Below, piece by piece: positions 15,802-24,636 of a DNA stretch of 64,000 bases. The position numbers and the translations under genes were made by a program. How positions within the stretch are numbered: the first letter of the stretch is position 1; every line of letters starts with the position of its first letter. The DNA is from Microbispora sp. NBC_01189. Lineage in GTDB: Bacteria; Actinomycetota; Actinomycetes; Streptosporangiales; Streptosporangiaceae. Location of the stretch: NCBI RefSeq assembly GCF_036010665.1, contig NZ_CP108581.1, forward strand, positions 3,515,501 to 3,579,500, written 5' to 3'. A model generated the notes under the pieces. The model was not told the origin of the DNA. It did no database searches and saw only the letters and a list, made by a program, of their open reading frames with translations.

Positions 15802-16896
15802 TCACTGCGTGCGCCAGAACGTGCCGTTCGCCGAGGGGTCGTCGGGGTCGCCCTGCGGCACGGTGAAGCCCGCGCCCCACATCGTCGTCGTTCCCGGCCT
15901 GCGGGCGACGGAGAACACGACGGCGTCGGTGCCGGGCTTCCGGACGAGCCGGGCCTGTCGCCACGTCGAGCCCGTGACCTGCCACAGAGTGGGGTTCCAG
16001 TGCCCCTGCAGGACCCACACGCCGCCCCTGCCGTCCGGCTCGACCCCGGTGTACGGCTGGGCGTCGGCGGCGCCGACGGAGACGGTCCACGACCTGCCGT
16101 TCCAGTGCATCACCAGGGTGCGGCCGAAGTTCACGTCGTCACCCTGCTCGTCGGCGCCCTCCCAGCCGACCCCGCCGACGGCCCACACGTTCTTCGACCC
16201 CACGACCGCGATGTCCTGGATGGTCACGACGGCGTCCGGCGCGGGAAGGATGAGGGCCGGCGCCGGGACCAGGGTCCACGACTTCCCGTTCCACCGCATG
16301 ATCGAGGGCCGGTTGCCCTTGACGCCCGCCGCCCAGGCCACGCCGGTCTTGTACGCGTCGACGGCGGAGGCGCGGCCCGGCAGCCGGACGCTCCGCCACG
16401 AGGACCCGGTCCAGTGCCTCGCCGTGGCGGACGACTCGGCGACCGCCCAGATGTCCTTCGCGCCCGTCGCGTCGGCGTCCGTCGCCGAGAAGCCGCCGCC
16501 CAGCGAGATCGTGGTCCACGCGCGGCCGTTCCAGCGCGCCGCCCTGCCCTCGCCGAAGACCCACACGTTCGTGCCGGAGGTGGCCGTCACGGCCCGCAGT
16601 TCGTACGGCGGGCTGTTCGGGACGACCCGCCAGGACCGGCCGTCGAACCGCTCGACCAGACCCCGCTGCCTGCCGTTCACGACCCGGTGCCCGGCCGCCC
16701 ACAATGACCCGTCGCCCAGGACCGTCACGTCGTTCAGCACGTCGTCCCCGGGCAGCGTGTTCACCCTGGCCGGCTTCCACACCGGCGCGGACGCCTCCGC
16801 CCGGCGGCCCTGGTAGCCCTGGTGGGCCGATGCCGCCGCGGGCGGCACGCTCGCCAGGCCGAGAACCATCACCCCTGCGAGGACCGCGATACGCAT
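15802..16896 (-). CDS. Secreted beta-propeller-like protein, function unknown
   Basis: A 364-residue exported protein. The ATG at 16896 has GGAGGGGAG upstream. A signal peptide (residues 1-24) is followed by about seven repeats with a common core: an NVWAVG-like strand followed by a HWNGRSWTVV-like strand (for example AARWNGRAWTTISLGG, IMRWNGKSWTLVPAP, VMHWNGRSWTVSVG). This Trp-Asn-Gly-x-x-Trp repeat is typical of secreted propeller proteins in actinomycetes. No catalytic or lipid-anchor motif is seen. It is a single gene, transcribed away from the XRE-cupin regulator. Confidence 0.7.
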   Translation of the reverse strand: MRIAVLAGVMVLGLASVPPAAASAHQGYQGRRAEASAPVWKPARVNTLPGDDVLNDVTVLGDGSLWAAGHRVVNGRQRGLVERFDGRSWRVVPNSPPYELRAVTATSGTNVWVFGEGRAARWNGRAWTTISLGGGFSATDADATGAKDIWAVAESSATARHWTGSSWRSVRLPGRASAVDAYKTGVAWAAGVKGNRPSIMRWNGKSWTLVPAPALILPAPDAVVTIQDIAVVGSKNVWAVGGVGWEGADEQGDDVNFGRTLVMHWNGRSWTVSVGAADAQPYTGVEPDGRGGVWVLQGHWNPTLWQVTGSTWRQARLVRKPGTDAVVFSVARRPGTTTMWGAGFTVPQGDPDDPSANGTFWRTQ

Positions 16897-17028
16897 GACG
16901 CTCCCCTCCGTTCGCCCATATGACGTCCGGCCGAGGACATTCGTTCACCCAGCGGCCACAGCTCCGAGGTCTCACGTCCTGACACCGCAGCGCCCCATTG
17001 TGCCGATTCGACAAGTAGCATTGCCGGT

Positions 17029-17607
17029 ATGGCAAACGACGACGCCGCGGTCCTGGCCTCCGTGGGCGCGCGGCTGCGGGCCCTGCGCAGGCAGAACGGC
17101 AGCACGCTGAGCCGGCTCGCGGAGTCCACCGGCATCTCGGTCAGCACCCTGTCGCGCCTGGAGTCCGGCGAACGCAAGCCCACGCTGGAGCTGTTGCTGC
17201 CGCTGGCGCGGGCCTACCAGGTGCCGCTCGACGAACTCGTCGGGGCGCCGCCGGTCGGCGACCCCCGGGTGCGGTTGACGCCCATCACCCGCTGGGACTC
17301 CACGATCGTGCCCCTGACCCAGCACCCCGGCGGGCCGCAGGCGTACAAGATGATTATCTCGGTGGGCCGCTGTGAGCCCGAGCCGCGTACGCACGAGGGC
17401 TACGAGTGGCTTTACGTGCTCAACGGGAGGCTGCGACTGGTCCTCGCCGAACACGACCTCGTGCTCAAGGCGGGGGAGGCCGCGGAGTTCGACACCCGGC
17501 TGCCGCACTGGTTCGGCAGCACCGGCGAGGCGCCGGTGGAGATCCTCAGCCTGTTCGGCACGCAGGGCGAACGCATGCACGTCCGGGCGAAACCCCGCGG
17601 CGCGTAG
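17029..17607 (+). CDS. XRE-family regulator with C-terminal cupin sensor
   Basis: A 192-residue regulator. Residues 9-67 are a clear XRE helix-turn-helix (LRALRRQNGSTLSRLAESTG then ISVSTLSRLESGERKPTLEL). Residues about 105-185 are a cupin_2 barrel (RTHEGYEWLYVLNGRLRLVL, then GEAAEFDTRLPHWFG), with Glu and His residues that could bind a metal or a small ligand. Members of this class (PuuR/SutR-like) usually repress genes for amino acid or polyamine use. The next gene is a lipoprotein on the same strand, which may be its target, but the link is weak. Confidence 0.85.
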   Translation: MANDDAAVLASVGARLRALRRQNGSTLSRLAESTGISVSTLSRLESGERKPTLELLLPLARAYQVPLDELVGAPPVGDPRVRLTPITRWDSTIVPLTQHPGGPQAYKMIISVGRCEPEPRTHEGYEWLYVLNGRLRLVLAEHDLVLKAGEAAEFDTRLPHWFGSTGEAPVEILSLFGTQGERMHVRAKPRGA

Positions 17608-17691
17608 GAGACGCCCGCTGAACCGTCTCGGGGACGCATCGCGGCCCTCCGCCGCATCATGGGGCCACCTTCAGGCCGTCAAGGAGCGACG

Positions 17692-18360
17692 ATGCGGTTC
17701 GCGCGGTGGTCGAACGCCCTTCTCCTCAATGGTGAGGCGCTCCGGCCGCGCGGCTGGGACACTGATCGGATGAGGGGCGCATGGGTCACGGTGGCGGCTC
17801 TCGGGCTCGCCTGCCTGAGCGCGTGCGGGTCCGTGGTGGCGGGGTCCTCCGGTGTGGACATGGGCCGCCTGCGGGCGCTGGGGGTCGCGCCCGACCTCGT
17901 CTATCTGGTCGACCTGCCGGGATACGAGATGGCCGAGCAGTCCATGGGCGGGATCGGCGAGGAGGGGTTCGGCGTCTTCTACACCTCGGCCGGGGGGCGT
18001 CAGGTGGAACTGCGGGTGGATCGGGGCACCTTCGGCGACGACGTGTGCCGGAGCACTCCGATCAACCTCGCCACGCCGCCGGACGCGCTGGTCCTCTGCG
18101 TCCACGACGAGGTCGGCTGGTATCGGATGGCCGGCGACCGTCACGAGTACGTCGCGCTCCGGGGAGACGTCCTCATCAAGCTGGGCGGAGGGGTGACGGA
18201 CGTCGGCCGGGCGGCGCTGAAGACGGCCGTCGCCGGGGCACGACGCGCCACCGACGACGGGAAGGCCGGCACCGCGCCGCCCCGCGTGCCGGTGGAACGA
18301 GGCGACCTTCCCACGGCGGGCGACGGCGCGCCGGACAACGCGGTCGGCCCGGGTGGCTGA
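17692..18360 (+). CDS. Lipoprotein of unknown function
   Basis: The ATG at 17692 has AAGGAG five bases upstream, giving 222 residues. However, a perfect lipoprotein signal begins at an internal ATG at 17770 (MRGAWVTVAALGLACLSACG, lipobox LSAC), so the true start may be there, with 17692 giving an unusual 26-residue extension. The mature part has two Cys (VCRSTP, VLCVHDEVGW) and alternating strands; no known domain is recognised. The last 50 residues are low-complexity, Pro/Gly-rich. It would be anchored on the outer face of the membrane. Confidence 0.6.
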   Translation: MRFARWSNALLLNGEALRPRGWDTDRMRGAWVTVAALGLACLSACGSVVAGSSGVDMGRLRALGVAPDLVYLVDLPGYEMAEQSMGGIGEEGFGVFYTSAGGRQVELRVDRGTFGDDVCRSTPINLATPPDALVLCVHDEVGWYRMAGDRHEYVALRGDVLIKLGGGVTDVGRAALKTAVAGARRATDDGKAGTAPPRVPVERGDLPTAGDGAPDNAVGPGG

Positions 18361-18581
18361 CCCGCGGATGGGCGGGTTTTCCGCCCCGTCGGGGAGCTGA
18401 AAGTTTCACACCCTTCGCGGGTGCGCAGGCCCCGGCAGCGGCACTCCGGGCACAGTTCAGGACGGGTGGCCCGCGCGCGTGACGCCGCCGCCGTGCGGGC
18501 CCGGAACCTTGACCACCACGCCCGTATGGGATTGGCTCCGCGCGGTGGCGATGTCCACGGTCGCCGCGGTACGCGTCGATA

Positions 18582-18599
18582 ATTGTTAGCGCTAACAAT
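18582..18599. promoter_or_regulatory. Perfect 18-bp LacI-type operator before the GH43 gene
   Basis: ATTGTTAGCGCTAACAAT is perfectly self-complementary with a central CG, the signature of LacI/GalR-family operators. It lies 69 bp before the GH43 start, where a repressor would block the promoter. The core TGTTAGCGCTAACA recurs with one change before the esterase gene at 10823. No LacI-family gene lies in the window, so the repressor acts in trans. The rest of the 300-base gap (18361-18668) shows no gene. Confidence 0.75.
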
Positions 18600-18668
18600 C
18601 AGGTAGGACCTGGCGCCGCCGAACGTGTCGATGCGCGAGTCGAGTGGTTACTATCCCAGGAGGTGAGT

Positions 18669-20492
18669 ATGGGATCGGCGTTCACGCTTCGGGCCCGGCT
18701 CAAGCGCGGTGTCGTCTGGATGGCGGGCCTGCTGTCGGTGATGGCGTTGCTGCCGGCCACCACGGCCAGGGCGGACAACCCCATCGTCCAGACGATCTAC
18801 ACCGCTGACCCGGCCCCGCTGGTCTACAACGGGCGGGTGTACCTCTACACCGGTCACGACGAGGACGGCTCGACCTACTTCACCATGAAGGACTGGCGGG
18901 TCTTCTCCACGACCGACATGGTGAACTGGACCGATCACGGCTCCCCGCTGAGCGTGGCCACCTTCAGCTGGGCGAAGTCGGACGCGTGGGCAGGGCAGGC
19001 GATCTACCGCAACGGCAAGTTCTACTGGTACGTCCCCACGACCAACCGGTCGACCGGCCGGATGGCCATCGGCGTGGCCGTCTCCGACAGCCCCACCGGT
19101 CCCTTCAAGGACGCCATCGGGCGGCCGCTGGTCGAGAACGGCGAGATCGACCCCACCGTCTACATCGACGACAACGGGCAGGCCTATCTCTACTGGGGCA
19201 ACCCGAACCTGTGGTACGTCAAGCTGAACACCGACATGATCTCCTACTCGGGCAGCGCGACGAAGGTCAGCCTGACCACCTCGGGATTCGGCACCCGCAA
19301 CGGTGACGCCAACCGGCCGACGCTGTTCGAGGAAGGGCCCTGGTTCTACAAGCGGGGCAGCCTGTACTACATGGTGTTCGCGGCCAAGTGCTGCTCGGAG
19401 TTCATCGCCTACTCGACGTCGTCCAGCCCGACCGGGCCGTGGACCTACCGCGGCACGATCATGTCGACGCAGGGCAGCAGCTTCACCAACCACCCGGGGA
19501 TCATCGACTACAACGGCGGGTCGTACTTCTTCTACCACAACGGCGCGTTGCCGGGCGGTGGTGGTTACACCCGCTCGGTCGCGGTGGAGAAGTTCACCTA
19601 CGGCTCCGACGGCTCGATCCCGACGATCAACATGACCACGACCGGGGCGCCGCAGATCGGCACGCTCAACCCGTACGTCCGGCAGGAGGCCGAGACGATC
19701 GCGTGGGAGTCGGGCGTGGAGACCGAGGTGTCCACCGAGGGCGGCATGAACGTCGGGTTCATCGAGAACAACGACTACATCAAGGTCAAGGGCGTCGCCT
19801 TCGGGTCCGGCGCGACGTCGTTTAGCGCCCGGGTGGCCTCGGCCACCTCCGGTGGGAAGATCGAGCTGCACCTGGACGGCGTCAACGGCACGCTGGTCGG
19901 GACGTGCAACGTCCCCGGCACCGGCGGGTGGCAGACCTGGACCACCGTCTCCTGCTCGGTGAACGGCGCGACGGGCACCCACGACCTGTACTTCAAGTTC
20001 ACCGGCGGCAGCGGCAACCTGTTCAACTTCAACTGGTGGCAGTTCAGCGGTGCGGGCCAGCCGTCGCCGTCGGCCACGCCCACGCAGTCGCCCTCCCCGT
20101 CGCCCTCCCCGTCGCCCTCGCAGTCCCCGACGCAGTCGCCCAGCCAGTCGCCGTCGCCGTCGGCCACACCCACGCGGACGCCGACTCCGCCGGTCACCGG
20201 CGCCTGCAGCGCGAGCTACAGCACCACCAACACGTGGTCCGGCGGTTTCCAGGGTGAGGTCACCGTGACGGCCGGTAGCTCGGCGATCAGCGGCTGGACC
20301 GTCAAGTGGACCCTGGCGAGCGGCCAGACCATCAGCCAGGTCTGGAACGGCACGCTGACCACCAGCGGCTCGGCCGTCTCCGTGAGCAACGCCTCGTACA
20401 ACGGCTCGCTCGCGCCGTCCGCGTCTACGACGTTCGGCTTCCTCGCCAACGGCACGGCGTCGACTCCCACCCTCACCTGCACCGGCTCGTGA
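18669..20492 (+). CDS. Secreted GH43 glycosidase with CBM6 and CBM2 (arabinofuranosidase/xylosidase type)
   Basis: A 607-residue exported enzyme. The ATG at 18669 has AGGAGG at 18658-18663; the GTG at 18663 overlaps that site. A signal peptide covers residues 1-36. Residues about 38-330 form the five-bladed GH43 propeller: IYTADPAPLVYNGRVYLYTG with the general-base Asp, the ENGEIDPTVYIDDNGQAYLY blade with Asp, and FEEGPWFYKRGSLYYMVF with the acid Glu. Residues about 340-465 are a CBM6 jelly roll (RQEAETIAWESGVET ... FNFNWWQFSG). A Pro/Ser/Thr linker and a CBM2 (about 515-607) complete it. It should release arabinose or xylose from arabinoxylan side chains, and it sits under a LacI-type operator. 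Confidence 0.92.
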   Translation: MGSAFTLRARLKRGVVWMAGLLSVMALLPATTARADNPIVQTIYTADPAPLVYNGRVYLYTGHDEDGSTYFTMKDWRVFSTTDMVNWTDHGSPLSVATFSWAKSDAWAGQAIYRNGKFYWYVPTTNRSTGRMAIGVAVSDSPTGPFKDAIGRPLVENGEIDPTVYIDDNGQAYLYWGNPNLWYVKLNTDMISYSGSATKVSLTTSGFGTRNGDANRPTLFEEGPWFYKRGSLYYMVFAAKCCSEFIAYSTSSSPTGPWTYRGTIMSTQGSSFTNHPGIIDYNGGSYFFYHNGALPGGGGYTRSVAVEKFTYGSDGSIPTINMTTTGAPQIGTLNPYVRQEAETIAWESGVETEVSTEGGMNVGFIENNDYIKVKGVAFGSGATSFSARVASATSGGKIELHLDGVNGTLVGTCNVPGTGGWQTWTTVSCSVNGATGTHDLYFKFTGGSGNLFNFNWWQFSGAGQPSPSATPTQSPSPSPSPSPSQSPTQSPSQSPSPSATPTRTPTPPVTGACSASYSTTNTWSGGFQGEVTVTAGSSAISGWTVKWTLASGQTISQVWNGTLTTSGSAVSVSNASYNGSLAPSASTTFGFLANGTASTPTLTCTGS

Positions 20493-20527
20493 GGCCGGCG
20501 GCGCCCTGACGGGGCCGTCCACCAGGA

Positions 20528-20591
20528 GGCGGCGAACCCACCGGATTCGCGCGAGCACCGGCCTCGCGACGGCGGACGTGGGTTCGCCGCC
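20528..20591 (+). terminator. Long inverted repeat after the GH43 gene
   Basis: Perfect 14-bp arms (GGCGGCGAACCCAC and its complement) enclose a 36-base loop with a smaller GC hairpin inside. It lies 36 bp after the GH43 stop. No T-tract follows. Confidence 0.6.
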
Positions 20592-20752
20592 CTCCCCTGC
20601 CGTCTCGCCGCCGTCTTTCCGCCGGTTCGGGGCCGGCCCGGGGCAGACTCGGTGCGCCCGGTTCCGTCGTGGGGGCGCAGCCGGGCGCACCGGCATTCCC
20701 GGCCCGAGACGCCCGGCCCGAGACGCCCGGCCCATCGGCCCGGCGGGACGGC

Positions 20753-21961
20753 TCATACGGACGGCACCCGGTAGTCCCTGATCGTGATCGCGGTCGCGGC
20801 CCGGCGGATCGGCCCGGTGACCCGCTCGATCATCCGGTCCTTCCCCGGCAGGTGCGGCATCAGCCGCAGCATCAGCATCTGGAACCGGATCCGCGCCGCG
20901 GACCTCAGGACCATGCCCTTCATGTTGGCCGCGGCGAGTCTCTGGTTCTCCTCGGCGAAGTGCCGCATCTCGCGCTCGTACGCGGCGAACCCGGCGGCGT
21001 GGTCCCCGGCCGCGGTGGCCAGGCAGCCGGCCAGCACGTACGCGCCGACCAGGGCCAGGCTGGTGCCCTGCCCGGACGCGGGTGAGGGCCCGTAGGCGGC
21101 GTCGCCCGCGAGGGCCACGCGGCCCGACGACCAGCGGTCCATGCGCACCTGGCTGATCGAGTCGAAGTAGAAGTCGGGCGCGTCCCACATGGCGTCGAGG
21201 AGACGCGGGACGTCCCAGCCCTGGCCCGCGAAGACCTCGGCGAGCAGCTTCTTCTGCCGGGTGACGTCCCGCCCGTCGCCGGCCCCCGGCGGCGAGGAGA
21301 ACAGGAACATCGCCCTGGCGTCGGCGTCTCGCCGGGTGCCGTACATCCCGGCGCTCCGGCCCGGCGCGGGGTGCATCATCTCGGTGCGGTCCAGACCGAG
21401 GTGGTTGGGCACCGTGAAGATCGAGATGTGGTGGCCGAGGTCGCGGACGAACCGGGACTCCTCGCCGAAGGCCAGCGTGCGGATATTGGAGTGCAGGCCG
21501 TCGGCACCCACCACCAGGTCGAACGTCCTCTGGGCACCGCTCTCGAAGGTGACGCGCACCCCTTCGGGCGTCTGGTCGAGGGCGGTGACGGAGTCGTCGA
21601 AGAGGTACTCGACGCCGTCGCCGGTCGCGGCGTGCAGGATCCGGACGAGGTCGCCGCGCATGATCTCGACGTCGTCGCCCTCGCGGCCGCCGAACACCTC
21701 GGCGCTCATGGTCGCGACCTGTCGCCCGCGGGCGTCGACGAAGCGCGCGACGCGCATGTCCGTGTTGTGCCGGCGCACCTCGTCCAGCAGTCCCATGCGG
21801 CCGACGACGTCGAGTGCCGCGCCCCGGATGTCGATTTTGTAGCCACCCTCCCGGACCCGGGGAGCGCGTTCGACGACGGTGGGGGTGAACCCGTACCGGC
21901 GCAGCCAGTGGGCGAGCGTCAACCCGGCGACGCTTCCGCCGGAGATCAGGATGTTCGTCAC
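20753..21961 (-). CDS. FAD-dependent monooxygenase (Tet(X)/PHBH-like)
   Basis: A 402-residue flavoprotein. The N-terminal dinucleotide-binding motif is ILISGGSVAGLTLAHWLRRY followed by VVERAP. The middle has VVGADGLHSNIR (the DG motif), and the second FAD motif is GRVALAGDAAYGPSPASGQG. This places it with class A flavin monooxygenases that hydroxylate aromatic or polycyclic compounds, the group that includes tetracycline-inactivating enzymes. Length is typical. It is divergent from a TetR regulator across an 83-bp gap full of repeats, the classic arrangement of a drug- or phenolic-responsive pair. The substrate is unknown. Confidence 0.9.
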   Translation of the reverse strand: MTNILISGGSVAGLTLAHWLRRYGFTPTVVERAPRVREGGYKIDIRGAALDVVGRMGLLDEVRRHNTDMRVARFVDARGRQVATMSAEVFGGREGDDVEIMRGDLVRILHAATGDGVEYLFDDSVTALDQTPEGVRVTFESGAQRTFDLVVGADGLHSNIRTLAFGEESRFVRDLGHHISIFTVPNHLGLDRTEMMHPAPGRSAGMYGTRRDADARAMFLFSSPPGAGDGRDVTRQKKLLAEVFAGQGWDVPRLLDAMWDAPDFYFDSISQVRMDRWSSGRVALAGDAAYGPSPASGQGTSLALVGAYVLAGCLATAAGDHAAGFAAYEREMRHFAEENQRLAAANMKGMVLRSAARIRFQMLMLRLMPHLPGKDRMIERVTGPIRRAATAITIRDYRVPSV

Positions 21962-21973
21962 AACCCGGACTGT

Positions 21974-22017
21974 ACAAACGTCTCAATAGTTTGTCTAGTA
22001 CAGATGTCTCAGACATC
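21974..22017. promoter_or_regulatory. Paired dyads in the monooxygenase/tetR gap (candidate TetR operators)
   Basis: Two dyads lie in tandem: ACAAAC-N9-GTTTGT at 21974-21994 and the perfect GATGTCT-C-AGACATC at 22003-22017. They also share a direct repeat, GTACAAACGTCTCA versus GTACAGATGTCTCA (12 of 14). The position between divergent start codons is right for autoregulation by the TetR protein at 22045. Confidence 0.6.
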
Positions 22018-22044
22018 GGTATGTGAATCGGCTAAGATCTGCGC

Positions 22045-22626
22045 ATGGGAAACCGGGAAGACCTGCTCGCCGGTGCGAGGCGGTGCCTGATGGAGAAGGG
22101 GTACTCCGGGACCACCGCGCGTGACATCGCGACCGCGGCCGGCACCAGCCTCGCCTCCATCGGCTACCACTTCAGGTCGACGAAGGCGCTGCTCAACGCG
22201 GCCCTCGTCGAGGCGATGGAGGAGTGGGGCCAGGAGATCGAGCGGACCCTGGCCGCCGGACCGGCGCCCGGCGGGACGCCCGCGCAGCGGTTCGAGGCCA
22301 CCTGGACCCGGATCATCGAGTCCTTCGCGAGGCTCAGGCCCCTGTGGGCCATCCAGTTCGAGCTCATCGCGCAGATGGATCGCCTGCCCGAGCTGCGGGA
22401 GGCGTTCGCGGCGGCCAACCGCCAGGCGAAGCTGGGACTCGCGGCGCTGTTCGAGAACCTCGACCCCGCCGCGGACGCGCGGAAGGCGATGGCCGTCGGC
22501 GCGTTCTACCAGGCGCTGCTCGGCGGCATGGCGGCGCAGTGGCTCGTCGATCCCGGCGAGGCGCCGTCGGCGGCCGACCTCGCCGAGGCGCTGCGCACGA
22601 TCACCCCGGGTCTGGCCGCGCAGTGA
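22045..22626 (+). CDS. TetR-family transcriptional regulator
   Basis: A 193-residue repressor. Residues 4-52 are the TetR helix-turn-helix: LLAGARRCLMEKGYSGTTAR, DIATAAGTSLASIGYHFRST then KALLNAALVEAM. The all-helical C-terminal half is the ligand/dimer domain (TetR_C type with FELIAQMDRLPELREAF). It probably represses the divergent FAD monooxygenase and itself through the dyads in the 83-bp gap. There is no strong Shine-Dalgarno before the ATG. Confidence 0.9.
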   Translation: MGNREDLLAGARRCLMEKGYSGTTARDIATAAGTSLASIGYHFRSTKALLNAALVEAMEEWGQEIERTLAAGPAPGGTPAQRFEATWTRIIESFARLRPLWAIQFELIAQMDRLPELREAFAAANRQAKLGLAALFENLDPAADARKAMAVGAFYQALLGGMAAQWLVDPGEAPSAADLAEALRTITPGLAAQ

Positions 22627-22728
22627 CGCCCCCGGCCCGAGCCCGCCGCGCCCGAGCTCGCCGCCCCGGACTCGCCGCCCCGGACTCGCCGCCTCGGAAC
22701 GCCGGGACGTACGACGTCGTACGGGGGG

Positions 22729-23376
22729 TCAGCCGCCCCAGCTCACAGCGGCGGCGGACGTCGCGTGCAGTTGCTGGATGACCTTGCGCAGGGCGGGCGC
22801 CGCCGGTCCGCCGCGCTCGCTGAGCTCGGCGATGCGCTGCTTGTGCGCCTTCCGCCTGGCCCGCGGCAGCACCGTCCCGAGCTCTCCCGCGGCGGCCAGC
22901 GCGACCAGGGCGGCCTCCCGTTCGCCGACCCGGGACATGGGACCGTTGAGCGCGGTGGCGACCTGCGCCGCGAGCCGCTTCACCACGCGCGGATCGCGCA
23001 CGCGCACCAGGGTTCTGCTGAAGACCAGGAGGACCGGCCGGCGCAGCTCCACGCGGACCCAGTGCCGCGTCTCCAGCTCGTCCCGGACCGCCTGGACCGT
23101 CGCGCGGCCGTCCTTGCCGATCCAGTGCCGCCACGGCCTGGGGCGGCCCTCGGCGATCTGGCGCAGCAGGTCGTCCAGGACCGGATCGCCGAGCGGGTCC
23201 TCGCTGACCACCCGCACCGTGCCGCGCTCGTCGGCGATCCGGCCGCCGATGAGCAGCTCGGTGAGCGCGGCGGCGCGGAGCAGGTACGGGAAGCGGTAGT
23301 CCGTCACCACCCGCTCCTTGCGGGAGTCGTAGCCGAGCAGGTAGAGCTGGGCCGGCAGGGAACCGGGAACGTCCAT
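22729..23376 (-). CDS. GPP34-family (GOLPH3-like) protein
   Basis: A 215-residue soluble protein. The ATG at 23376 has GAGAAGG seven bases upstream. The sequence has the GPP34 fold pattern: LPAQLYLLGYDSRKERVVTD, YLLRAAALTELLIGGRI, then DPVLDDLLRQI and a helical end, with many Arg residues. Eukaryotic GOLPH3 binds PI4P on Golgi membranes and retains glycosyltransferases. Actinobacteria have many GPP34 proteins of unknown role, likely membrane-surface adaptors. It is the last gene of an SPFH-RHH-GPP34 operon. Confidence 0.75.
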   Translation of the reverse strand: MDVPGSLPAQLYLLGYDSRKERVVTDYRFPYLLRAAALTELLIGGRIADERGTVRVVSEDPLGDPVLDDLLRQIAEGRPRPWRHWIGKDGRATVQAVRDELETRHWVRVELRRPVLLVFSRTLVRVRDPRVVKRLAAQVATALNGPMSRVGEREAALVALAAAGELGTVLPRARRKAHKQRIAELSERGGPAAPALRKVIQQLHATSAAAVSWGG

Positions 23377-23390
23377 ACGGTCGCCTTCTC

Positions 23391-23672
23391 TCAGTCGTCT
23401 CCGGGTGGAGCGCCGCCTTCGGGCTTCTCGGGCTTCTCGGGCTCTTGGGGAACCGCGGAGCCGTCGGGCGGGGCCGAGGCCCTGGGGGGCCGGCCGCGCC
23501 GGGGGATGCGGGCGGCGTCGCGGGGAAGCCGCCCCGCGTCCGCCAGCGCCCGGCGGAGCAGGAACTCGATCTGCGCGTTGGTGCTGCGTAGCTCGTCGCC
23601 GGCCCACCGGGTCAGCGCGTCGTGCACGGCGGGATCCAGCCGCAGCAGGATGCTCTTCCGGTCGGTCGCCAC
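23391..23672 (-). CDS. Ribbon-helix-helix protein, probable autoregulator of the SPFH operon
   Basis: A 93-residue protein starting at GTG 23672, two bases after the SPFH stop. Residues 1-45 (ATDRKSILLRLDPAVHDALT then RWAGDELRSTNAQIEFLLRR) match the Arc/MetJ ribbon-helix-helix class, in which a short beta-strand reads DNA. The rest is a basic hinge (RIPRRGRPPR, AT-hook-like) and a Pro/Glu/Lys-rich tail. Such proteins bind palindromes as dimers; the AAAGTGATATCACTTT palindrome upstream of the operon is the natural candidate. No toxin gene is adjacent, so a toxin-antitoxin role is unlikely. Confidence 0.75.
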   Translation of the reverse strand: MATDRKSILLRLDPAVHDALTRWAGDELRSTNAQIEFLLRRALADAGRLPRDAARIPRRGRPPRASAPPDGSAVPQEPEKPEKPEGGAPPGDD

Positions 23673-23674
23673 GG

Positions 23675-24601
23675 TCAGCGGTAGAGGGAGCCGGTGTTGA
23701 CCACGGGCTGCACGTCCCGGTCGCCGCACAGGACGACGAGCAGGTTGCTGACCATGGTGGCCTTGCGCTCCTCGTCCAGCTCGATCACGTCGTGCTCATC
23801 GAGGCGGGCCAGGGCGGCCTCGACCATGCCGACCGCGCCCTCCACGATCCGCTGACGGGCCGCGACGACCGCTCCGGCCTGCTGGCGGCGCAGCATGGCC
23901 TGCGCGATCTCGGGGGCGTACGCCAGGCGGGTGATGCGCGACTCGATCACGCTGACCCCCGCCGACGCCACCCGGGCCTGGATCTCGGCCGACAGGCGGC
24001 CGGTGATCTCGTCGGCGTTCTGGCGCAGGGAGAGCACGTCGTCGTGCCCGTCGTACGGGTAGCCGCCCGCGATGTGGCGGACCGCGGTCTCGGTCTGGAA
24101 GGCGACGAACTCCACGAAGTCGTCCACCTCGAAGACGGCCTTCGCGGTGTCCTCGACCTGCCAGACCACCACCGCGGCCATCTCGATCGGGTTGCCGTCG
24201 GCGTCGTTGACCTTGCTGACGTCGGTCTCGTGGTTGCGGATCCGGGTCGACACCCGGCGCTTCTGGGTGAAGGGGACCACGAAGCGGAGGCCGGGCGTGC
24301 GGACCGTGCCCACGTAGCGGCCGAGCAACTGGATCACCCGCGCCTCGCCCGGGGCGACCGCGGTGAGCCCGGTGAGGACGACGACGGCCGCCAGGAGGAT
24401 CAGGGCCCCGGCGGCGGCCAGCACGACTCCCGGCCCGGCGCTGCCGTCGGCCGCGATGCTGATTCCGGCCGGGACCAGCACGCAGGGGCTCAGCAGGCCC
24501 ACCAGGGACAGGATCAGCATCGGCCATCCCGCGGTCTCCCGGGCCGCTCGCTCGTGTGTCTGGGGGGCCGGCATGTCGACGGCGATCCGCAGGTCTGTCA
24601 T
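23675..24601 (-). CDS. SPFH/band 7 (stomatin-like) membrane protein
   Basis: A 308-residue protein. The ATG at 24601 ([10 protein letters not shown]) has GAGGAG eight bases upstream. Two hydrophobic segments at about residues 24-48 and 52-76 anchor it. Residues about 77-260 are the SPFH domain: [29 protein letters not shown], then [20 protein letters not shown] and a long helix [24 protein letters not shown] proteins form oligomeric membrane microdomains that organise lipids and proteases. The order SPFH, RHH, GPP34 with almost no spacing suggests a joint job at the membrane. Confidence 0.85.
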   Translation of the reverse strand: MTDLRIAVDMPAPQTHERAARETAGWPMLILSLVGLLSPCVLVPAGISIAADGSAGPGVVLAAAGALILLAAVVVLTGLTAVAPGEARVIQLLGRYVGTVRTPGLRFVVPFTQKRRVSTRIRNHETDVSKVNDADGNPIEMAAVVVWQVEDTAKAVFEVDDFVEFVAFQTETAVRHIAGGYPYDGHDDVLSLRQNADEITGRLSAEIQARVASAGVSVIESRITRLAYAPEIAQAMLRRQQAGAVVAARQRIVEGAVGMVEAALARLDEHDVIELDEERKATMVSNLLVVLCGDRDVQPVVNTGSLYR

Positions 24602-24636
24602 GATCCACGCTCCTCGGTGTCTAGCACGATAGTAGC

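Noticed and set aside
18651-22016. Very long open frame of 1121 codons on the minus strand
   Set aside because: It is antisense to the GH43 gene and overlaps the monooxygenase in another frame. Its composition (Arg/Gly/Ala/Pro-rich) is the usual shadow of high third-position GC.
23391-23672. Toxin-antitoxin interpretation of the RHH protein
   Set aside because: The adjacent genes are SPFH and GPP34 families; no HicA, RelE or other toxin pattern is present.
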